A stretch of 8,476 nt of DNA from an uncultured Verrucomicrobiota bacterium (GTDB taxonomy: Bacteria > Verrucomicrobiota > Verrucomicrobiia > Limisphaerales > UBA1096): contig CAJWPV010000043.1 of the NCBI GenBank assembly GCA_913045395.1, forward strand, positions 1-8,476, read 5' to 3'. The notes beneath the pieces were generated by a model, which saw only the letters and a program-made list of their open reading frames with translations, was not told the DNA's origin and did no database searches. Shown in pieces: positions 1 through 6,400 of this stretch. Position 1 is the first letter of the stretch. Each line of letters starts with the position of its first letter. The translations under genes were made by a program, and so were the position numbers.

Positions 1-1203
1 GATCATTTTGTTGAGCATATTTGCCTGAATACCCGCAAGCAATTTGAGCCTTTGCATCAGAGCATGAAAGAATTGGAGAAGAAGATTACTGACACCAAAA
101 AGAATGCACCCACAACATTGATATGGAAGGAATTGAAAAAGCCCCGGGATGCCTATGTGTTGGATCGCGGCTTGTATGACCAGCGCAGAGATAAGGTGAC
201 CCGGAAAACACCGGAATTTCTGCCGCCTTTTCCCGAAGGCGCACCCCAGGACCGCCTGGGTTTGGCCGAGTGGTTGCTGAACGGAACCCACCCTCTCACT
301 GCGCGGGTGACTGTGAACCGTTTTTGGCAGCAGGTCTTTGGAGCGGGCATTGTCAAGACTGCCGGGGATTTTGGAATGCAGGGCGAATGGCCCACGCATC
401 CGGAACTGCTGGATTGGCTGGCTGTCCACTTTACCCAGTCCGGCTGGAATGTGAAGGAACTGATCCGTCTGGTGGTGACCTCCTCCACCTATCGGCAAAC
501 CTCAAAGGCGTCACCAGAACTTTACGACCTCGACCCGGAGAACAGGTTGTTCGCTAGGGGGCCACGGTTTCGACTCGATGCGGAGGCGTTGCGGGATCAA
601 GCTTTGGCGCTCAGCGGGTTGCTCGTCGAAAAAGTGGGAGGCCCCGGCGTCAAACCGCCCCAGCCCGATGGATTATGGTTCGTCGTAGGCTACACGGGTT
701 CAAACACCGTTCGGTTTAAGAAAGACAACGGCCCGGAAAAGGTGCATCGCCGCAGCCTGTACACATTCTGGAAGCGCACGGCTCCGCCACCGCAGATGAA
801 CACCTTTGATGCGCCGTCACGGGAGGTTTGCTCAGTGTGCCGTGAACGTACGAACACGCCTTTGCAAGCGCTGCTGATGATGAACGACCCGCAATATTTT
901 GAAGCCGCACGCGGCTTGGCTCAGCGGATCATGCAAAATGAGGGTGGCTCAATCGAGGAGCGCTTGGCCTACGGTTTCCGCTTGGCCACGCTGCGAAAAC
1001 CATCGGCCAGTGAAAGCAGGTCGCTCGTGTCGGCCTACAACGATTTTTACGGTGAGTTCAAGTCCAACGCCGATGCCGCCAAAGGGGCGGTTGCTGTGGG
1101 CGAGTTGTCTCCGGATTCCGGGCTTGATCCGGTTGAACTGGCAACTTGCACGATGGTCGCCAACATCATATTGAACCTGGATGAGGTGCTGAACAAGGGC
1201 TAA
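1..1203 (+). CDS. DUF1553 (PSD1) domain protein, C-terminal part; 5' end outside window
   Basis: The frame is open from the first base, so this is the last 400 residues of a longer protein; the TTG at 52 is only an internal codon. The family (usually PSCyt1, DUF1549/PSCyt2, then DUF1553/PSD1) is typical of Planctomycetota and Verrucomicrobiota, is usually exported, and has no established reaction. Family motifs seen, in partial numbering: a block ending in TPEFLPPFP (about residues 70-78), TVNRFWQQVFGAGIVKTAGDFG-type core (104-125), RRSLYTFWKRT (about 250-260), RTNTPLQALLMMNDP (283-297), and the closing NLDEVLNKG. The C-terminus is therefore intact. A CSVC pair precedes RTNTPLQAL, where I recall an Arg at the second Cys in relatives. 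The DUF1501 gene follows after 30 bases, the usual order for this pair, so cotranscription is likely. The N-terminal cytochrome and DUF1549 parts cannot be confirmed here. Confidence 0.95.
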   Translation, partial: DHFVEHICLNTRKQFEPLHQSMKELEKKITDTKKNAPTTLIWKELKKPRDAYVLDRGLYDQRRDKVTRKTPEFLPPFPEGAPQDRLGLAEWLLNGTHPLTARVTVNRFWQQVFGAGIVKTAGDFGMQGEWPTHPELLDWLAVHFTQSGWNVKELIRLVVTSSTYRQTSKASPELYDLDPENRLFARGPRFRLDAEALRDQALALSGLLVEKVGGPGVKPPQPDGLWFVVGYTGSNTVRFKKDNGPEKVHRRSLYTFWKRTAPPPQMNTFDAPSREVCSVCRERTNTPLQALLMMNDPQYFEAARGLAQRIMQNEGGSIEERLAYGFRLATLRKPSASESRSLVSAYNDFYGEFKSNADAAKGAVAVGELSPDSGLDPVELATCTMVANIILNLDEVLNKG

Positions 1204-1221
1204 CTCGGACAACACAAACGA

Positions 1222-1226
1222 TAAGG
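1222..1226 (+). promoter_or_regulatory. Ribosome binding site of the DUF1501 gene
   Basis: TAAGG lies 7 bases before the ATG at 1234 and matches part of the Shine-Dalgarno consensus. It sits in the 30-base gap between the DUF1553 stop and the DUF1501 start and supports that ATG. I see no promoter in the gap, which fits an operon. Confidence 0.55.
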
Positions 1227-1233
1227 TAACAAA

Positions 1234-2709
1234 ATGGATCCAATACAAACATATCTCCAAAACCAAACACGCCGACATTTTTTCCGGAACGGCGCACTCG
1301 GTCTGGGTTCCATGGCTCTGGGGTCGCTATTGGCCAAGGATCCTGCCTTCGTGGCGCAGGCTGCCAAGCGCAACGGAGTGCCGGGGATACCCGGCCTGCC
1401 TCATTTTGCACCCAAGGCCAAGCGCGTCATCTACCTGTTCATGTCCGGTGCGCCATCCCAAATGGACATGTTTGACTACAAGCCCGAGATGGGGAAGTGG
1501 TTCGACAAGGATTTGCCGGAGTCGATTCGCATGGGTCAGAGACTCACCACCATGACATCGGGGCAGAAACGGTTTCCCGTAGCTCCGTCGATCTATAATT
1601 TCAAGAAGTACGATAACAATGAAAATGGAGCATGGATCAGTGAACTGCTGCCCCACACGGGAACCGTGGCAAAAGACTTGGCCATCCTCCGGACGGTCTA
1701 TACAGAGGCCATCAACCATGATCCAGCGATCACCTATATCCTGACCGGTTTCCAAATTCCTGGCTTCGCCAGCATGGGAGCTTGGCTGAGCTACGGTCTG
1801 GGGAATGAAACTGACAACCTGCCGTCCTTTGTTGTATTGAACTCCACTTGGACGGGGCGCAAGGAGGCGCAGGCGCTCTTCAGTCGGTTGTGGGGCTCGG
1901 CGTTTCTCCCGTCCAAGCATCAGGGCGTGCTTCTTCGCTCTGCGGGCGACCCGGTGTTGTTTCTCTCTAATCCCAAAGGGGTTAGCCCCAAGGTGCGACG
2001 GCGCATGCTTGATGCCCTTGACGAGTTGAATCAACAGCAATTCAATGAAGTTGGCGATCCGGATGTACAGGCGCGAATTGCCCAGTATGAAATGGCATTC
2101 CGCATGCAGTCCTCTATACCGGAACTTACCGACCTGAAAAAAGAGCCAGACTCAACATTTGAAAAATACGGGCCTGACTCGAAAAAGGAGGGAACCTTCG
2201 CCTACAACTGCCTGATGGCTCGGCGTTTGGCCGAAAGGGGCACGCGATTCACCCAGATTTTCCACCGAGGCTGGGACCAGCATTTCAAGCTGCCCAAGGA
2301 TCTACCAAACCAGTGCCGCGACATTGATCAACCTGTTGCTGCCCTTATCAACGACCTGAAGGAACGCGGCTTGCTCGATGACACACTGGTCGTGTGGGGT
2401 GGGGAGTTTGGTCGAACCATCTATTGCCAGGGAGAATTAACCAAGACCGAGTACGGCCGGGATCACCATCCCAAGTGCTTCACCATGTGGATGGCTGGGG
2501 GTGGTGTCAAACCGGGGATAGTCCACGGCGAAACTGACGAATTCAGCTATAACGTGGTTCATAAACCCGTTCACATCCATGAGATCAATGCCACCATCCT
2601 TCACCTGTTGGGCATTGATGCCTGGCGGTTCAGCATGCCCGTCCAGGGGCTCGATGCCCGGTTGACTGGGGCCACCCGGGCTGAACCAGTAAGCGAAATC
2701 ATGCTTTAG
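1234..2709 (+). CDS. DUF1501 family protein, Tat-exported
   Basis: This is a complete 491-residue protein, close to the usual family length. The N-terminus carries a twin-arginine signal: TRRHFFRN at residues 12-19 followed by a hydrophobic stretch to about 33, so export in folded form through Tat is predicted. DUF1501 has an alkaline phosphatase/sulfatase-like fold, but its substrate is not established. Conserved motifs seen: [18 protein letters not shown] (about 67-84), HRGWDQH (344-350), [10 protein letters not shown] (386-395), [19 protein letters not shown] (408-426), TDEFSYN (434-440) and the ending [14 protein letters not shown] with QGLDARLTG. The His/Asp-rich motifs are plausible metal ligands by analogy with that fold. 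It follows the DUF1553 gene by 30 bases with its own ribosome binding site, the standard PVC pairing. There is no truncation or frameshift. Family assignment is sure; biochemical role is unknown. Confidence 0.97.
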   Translation: MDPIQTYLQNQTRRHFFRNGALGLGSMALGSLLAKDPAFVAQAAKRNGVPGIPGLPHFAPKAKRVIYLFMSGAPSQMDMFDYKPEMGKWFDKDLPESIRMGQRLTTMTSGQKRFPVAPSIYNFKKYDNNENGAWISELLPHTGTVAKDLAILRTVYTEAINHDPAITYILTGFQIPGFASMGAWLSYGLGNETDNLPSFVVLNSTWTGRKEAQALFSRLWGSAFLPSKHQGVLLRSAGDPVLFLSNPKGVSPKVRRRMLDALDELNQQQFNEVGDPDVQARIAQYEMAFRMQSSIPELTDLKKEPDSTFEKYGPDSKKEGTFAYNCLMARRLAERGTRFTQIFHRGWDQHFKLPKDLPNQCRDIDQPVAALINDLKERGLLDDTLVVWGGEFGRTIYCQGELTKTEYGRDHHPKCFTMWMAGGGVKPGIVHGETDEFSYNVVHKPVHIHEINATILHLLGIDAWRFSMPVQGLDARLTGATRAEPVSEIML

Positions 2710-3035
2710 TGAAAACCACTTTAAATATGTATAACATTCCACATGGCGGCTTTTTCAAGAAGGGGGCTGAGACAGCAAAACGAAAGTGTAACGCGGGCAC
2801 GTCCAAGTGGCGCCAAATCGGTGACGCCATCGACATCGCTAAGGATTACCGAACCGATGTTTACTGGGGCGGCGAGGTGGTGTGGTGCTACACCGACTGG
2901 GCACGGCGGTTTGATCAGCGCAACTACCCGATCAGCCGTAAACGGGCCGAGGTGAGGTTTTGTAGTCAGCGATTTTGTCGGCATGGTTTGAGGATGAGAG
3001 AGATTAGGTGTTCCCGCAGAGTTATTACCGGGTGA
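2709..3035 (+). pseudogene. Unrecognised 108-codon ORF with a coding-like core; possible gene fragment
   Basis: I do not recognise this product. The ORF can begin at the GTG at 2709, which overlaps the last base of the DUF1501 TAG stop, or at the ATG at 2727; neither has a clear Shine-Dalgarno sequence. Codons over about 2760-2960 look protein-like, with mainly G or C at the third position and a balanced composition rich in Trp, Tyr, Asp and Arg (for example WRQIGDAID and WARRFDQRNYP). Past about 2960 the translation becomes Arg/Cys-rich and looks like read-through into non-coding DNA. No domain, signal peptide or membrane segment is visible. It could be a truncated remnant, a small real gene of unknown role, or chance. 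An overlapping minus-strand frame (2721-2984) is also open but looks less protein-like. Confidence 0.25.
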
Positions 3036-3117
3036 GGGTGGTGGAGTAGACCTTATTTGCGTCTAATCGCCACGGTTTCCCAATGTTTTAGGGGTTTTTG
3101 GTGTAGAAGCCGAAAAA

Positions 3118-3137
3118 GTGTGACCAAAGGTGTGACC
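3118..3137 (+). repeat. Short direct repeat GTGTGACC, two copies 4 bases apart
   Basis: GTGTGACC occurs at 3118-3125 and again at 3130-3137, separated by AAAG, so the period is 12 bases. The repeat lies about 55 bases before the signal-peptide-like ORF at 3193. It could be part of a regulator binding site, a scar of an inserted element, or chance. Confidence 0.4.
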
Positions 3138-3192
3138 GAGAAAACACTGAAAAATTAAGTCATTGGTAATCAATTGGTTAGAGACACATGTA

Positions 3193-3288
3193 ATGAAACA
3201 CCTCCTACTAACAACAATCGCAGCCGTGGTGCTGGTGAGGGTGGCACTTTTTGTGTGCGCCCGTGTATGTATGTATCACCCCGCGTGA
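3193..3288 (+). pseudogene. Signal-peptide remnant of a lipoprotein-like gene, 31 codons
   Basis: The ATG at 3193 opens a short frame whose first 15 residues (MKHLLLTTIAAVVLV) form a textbook signal peptide: a Lys/His n-region and a hydrophobic core with alternating small residues. Where a lipobox (for example LVGC) would be expected, the frame runs into RVALFVCARVC and stops at TGA 3286-3288, so no mature protein remains. From memory, a near-identical start followed by a GC lipobox and ankyrin repeats is common in Verrucomicrobiota; this could not be checked here. The simplest reading is a lipoprotein gene cut off just after its signal sequence by deletion or insertion. A tiny intact membrane peptide is possible but unlikely, since there is no ribosome binding site. 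Confidence 0.4.
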
Positions 3289-3331
3289 AAATTCTTGGGG
3301 CAGGGGGCACCGGCATCCCAGTGCAGGAACC

Positions 3332-3360
3332 AGGGTGCGGTGCACGGGTTAAGGGTGCGG
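3332..3360 (+). repeat. Direct repeat AGGGTGCGG, two copies
   Basis: The nine bases AGGGTGCGG occur at 3332-3340 and 3352-3360, 20 bases apart start to start, inside the G-rich patch. Between them lies a small inverted repeat, GTGC/GCAC at 3335-3345 with a three-base loop. The copies share bases with the G-quadruplex motif that follows. Confidence 0.45.
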
Positions 3361-3368
3361 GATCAGGG
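3346..3368 (+). other. Canonical G-quadruplex motif
   Basis: Four GGG runs at 3346-3348, 3353-3355, 3359-3361 and 3366-3368 are separated by loops of 4, 3 and 4 bases, which fits the G3+N1-7 definition. Further G runs (3297-3300, 3303-3307, 3333-3335) lie just upstream. The motif is on the plus strand, 73 bases beyond the stop of the minus-strand gene, so that gene's transcript would be C-rich here and the G-rich strand is the template. Folding or function is not shown by sequence alone. Confidence 0.45.
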
Positions 3369-3440
3369 CCAGGCATCGCACAGACGCCTTCAGCCAACGC
3401 AGGCGATAAAACGGTACGGCGGGACAAAATTGGTTCAACA

Positions 3441-6400
3441 TCATTCGCCGGAATCGTTCGAATGCGGCTCAAATCGAATCGAGCGCAGGTCGATCATCTC
3501 GCCTTTGAGCGTGCCGGCAGGGCGCATGAGGATGCGGTTCGAGCCCTTTTTCAGTTCGATGAATCCCACTTCCTTTTCAATGAACTTGTCGAAGCCGCCG
3601 GTAGTGCTGACCTTGCCCTCGAGTACGCCAAGGTCGGATTTGATCAGCCAGGTGTTCCCAGCGTTATTGTCGTCCATGGCGTGAAGGAGGTGGACCCGGT
3701 AGCGGCCGGCGGCCGGAAGGTCGACTTGCCACAGGGCGGCGTCGCTCTCGTTCACCCAGGGACCGATCAGATCGAGGTCGGCGTGATAACGAAGTTGCTT
3801 TGCAAAAAGCTGTGCCGTCTTGGAATAGAGAGTGAATTGGCCCTTGTCATCGGGACGGATAGGTTCGGGTCCACTCGGGGCGTCCTTGCCTGCCAGTTCC
3901 GGCGCGGTCCAAGGGAACCTGCGGTCGGCGGATGTTTTGCGCTCACGGGCGATCAAGTCCGGATCGACTGGATCAGCGGTATTGCCCCAGGCGCGCCGGA
4001 TGAACGTGAGGATGGCAGCAAGGTCGTCATCGTCCACCGCGCCTGAACTTCCGATCCCTGGCATGTGGAGATTCCATTCTTGCCCGCTTACCTCGATGGG
4101 TCCCACCAAGCCGCGCAGGACGATCTGGGCGAGGCGTTCGGGGGATCCGGTTACCCATTCGCTCTTTGCCAGCCGCGGTGCCACTCCAGGCGTACCGAGC
4201 CCGTGCGGGTGGTGACAGGAGGCGCACAACACCGTGTACTTCTCAGTTCCGAGTTTGGCCCGTTCCACCTGATCAGCAGTGAGCGATTCGTAGTTCACCT
4301 TCGGCTCCGCTGCGTCACTTCCAGTTCTGGTGATCTCAATGAGCGCAGTCAAATCGCGGACGAACTGTTCTCGCAAGACTTGCGGAACGCCCTCGACCGG
4401 TTGCATCGCCACCTCAATACAATCCGCTTCGCGACCCGCAATGCCGGTAAGAGCGGCGGTGCGTCCGAGGTCATCGGGTCTCTTGGCGACGAGTTGGAGG
4501 AGCAGACGGAAGTCATCCGGCTCGGCAGCGGCGGCACTGAGCGTGATGAGCGCCTGTTGGAGCACCTCCGAATTGGACTCTCCGCGATCTCCGGTGAGCA
4601 CCGCGATCTCGGCCACGGTCTTAGGCCGCAGCTGATCCGTCATGATCTTGTCCATGACCCGCAGGGCCGTGGCGCGAACGTGGCCATGTTCGTGTTTGAG
4701 AGCCTCGCTAGCAGTCGACCAATCGAGGGCACCCAATCCCTCCAGAGTCCAGAGCGCATGCATTCGTCCGAGATAGGACTCGCCTTCCAAGGCGAGCTTC
4801 TTGAGTGGTGGCACCGCTTCGGTGAGGCACCTGTCGACGAGAAGGCGCTGGGCGGTGTCTCGCCTCCAGCCGTTGGGATGGCTCAAAACCTCGACGAGCT
4901 GGGGGGCACTTCGTTTGGACAGGACGGGGGACTCGTAGGAGATGGGCCGATCGGTTGCGACGATTCTCCAGATCCGGCCGAGGTCAATGCCGGACTCGAG
5001 ATTGCGCGCCTTCACCTGGTCGGTGATCCAGGGCACGAGGAAGATGACGTGTTCGATGACGCCCTTGTACATGTCAGCGATGTAAAGGGCGCCGTCCGGG
5101 CCGGTGCGGGCATTGATGGGTCGGAACCGTTCGTCTGTGGAAGCGAGAAGTTCCTGTCCGGCCGGATAGTGGCGCTTGGCTTGTGGGGTAAGTCCATCTG
5201 CTACGACGAGGCGTCCGATGAGATGGCCACCCGCTTCGGGCACAAACAAGTTCTCTCGTGCGTCGTCGGGAAACTGATCACCACGGTAGACACAGGTGCC
5301 GGAGGCTATCGTGTAGGTGCGCAATGTTCCGTCGTCGCGCAACTCCAAACCTCCGAGAGTGATCTGCGGCGTGGGGCGGATCGGAAACACTTCCTGAGCC
5401 TGGCCGGAGATTACAGCGCCCACACCCAACCGACCCGGCCCTCCGTTCCGGTTTGCAAAGTCACGGAGACCAGGATGGCGGCGTGCGTATTCCTCCGGCA
5501 TGTAGTCCATCATGGCGGCCGTGCTTTCTCTGCAGGTGTAGAATCGTCCGAGGTTGTCGAAACTCACTCCGAATTGCCCGCGGTGAATCGCGTCTTCCTC
5601 GATGAGTTCGCCCTCGCGTAAGCGGTGCCGTTTTGCCCAATCGGCGCTGTGCAGCCAGTTGTCGATTCCCCGCCGCAATCCGTTGGCGGTATGCTGCGGG
5701 TTCCCTGCCACGCCGTAGTTGCCCACCTTGCGCTTTCGATCGCACACCAGGTCGCCGTCGTGGTCTTGGCAGAACCAGAGGTGGGGAGGTTCGGCGAGAA
5801 GGACGCCGCCTTCTACGAAAGCGAAGCTGCGGGGCATGACGAGTTCGTCGAGATAAACGGTGCTTTTATCCGAGCGACCATCGGCGTTGGTATCCTCGAG
5901 CACCATCAGCCGGCAGATCGGATCTGCTTCACCGGTTCCTGCCAGGTCACGCATGTAACCGCGATACTCGAGCACCCAGATCCGCCCATCGGCATCGAAC
6001 TCGAAGAACACCGGATCCGCAATCATGGGCTCGGCCGCCACCAACTCGACCCTATATCCAGGTGCCATCTTGAACGTCGCGAGTTGTTCTTCCGGCGAGA
6101 GCGGTGGGGCGGGTGGAATCACGACATTCTCGAAGATCTTCTCGCCGCGCTTCCAGTCGGCCCAGCCGTTCAGTGCAGAAGGAGGACGAATGGCTGGACG
6201 TTCTGCCGGGATCGCTCCTGTGCGCGACGGCGGCGGGGGTGGAGGAGCCTCTCCCGAGAGCCGGTTGAGCACATTGCGCGTAATTCGGTCGACGTGGTCG
6301 GTGCTGTCCCATCCACCGCAGTCGAACTGGATCCGGAAGCCTGACTCCGAATCCTCGGGCCCGGTGACGCGCGCGATCTGAAAACCCATGACGTCCGAAA

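Larger units (their letters stand above)
2710..3440. other. 731-base interval between convergent genes, with probable gene remnants
   Basis: This interval lies between the stop of the DUF1501 gene and the stop of the large minus-strand gene. It is far longer than a normal convergent spacer and no intact recognisable gene is in it. Contents in order: a coding-like stretch (about 2760-2960), non-coding-looking sequence with stops in several frames (about 2960-3115), a short direct repeat (3118-3137), a signal-peptide-like ORF that soon stops (3193-3288), and a G-rich patch (3297-3368). I found no convincing rho-independent terminator for either flanking gene: the hairpins present are short (4-5 bp stems) and lack a following T-run. 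I read the interval as a place of past insertion and decay, which is inference. Confidence 0.5.

Noticed and set aside
1327..2040. Minus-strand ORF of 237 codons inside the DUF1501 gene
   Set aside because: The plus strand carries the conserved DUF1501 motifs throughout; the antisense frame matches nothing.
2708..2726. Hairpin AGTG/CACT at the end of the DUF1501 gene as a terminator
   Set aside because: The stem is only 4 bp of mixed pairs and is followed by TTTAAAT rather than a real T-run.
2707..2735. Promoter-like TATAAC at 2730-2735
   Set aside because: There is no acceptable -35 box at the right distance and no convincing gene downstream; AT-rich sequence alone explains it.
3165..3190. 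tRNA-like D-arm sequence TTGGTTAGAG
   Set aside because: No acceptor, anticodon or T-arm pairs can be laid out around it, so the match is chance.
3384..3440. Integron attC-like or terminator-like inverted repeat CGCCT/AGGCG
   Set aside because: The stem is 5 bp with a loop of about 11 bases, there is no T-run, and no paired R'/R'' core sites or integrase are present.
3174..4046. Plus-strand ORF of 290 codons crossing the gap into the large gene
   Set aside because: It begins at a TTG without a ribosome binding site, runs through the signal-peptide remnant in another frame, and then lies opposite the C-terminal module of the large gene.
4065..5621. Plus-strand ORF of 518 codons opposite the large gene
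   Set aside because: The minus strand here encodes the recognisable propeller, HEAT and cytochrome domains without a break. The plus frame shows no family and is an antisense opening typical of GC-rich coding DNA.
5625..6344. Plus-strand ORF of 239 codons opposite the linker and propeller
   Set aside because: Same reason: it lies fully opposite a recognisable minus-strand coding region and has no domain or start signal of its own.
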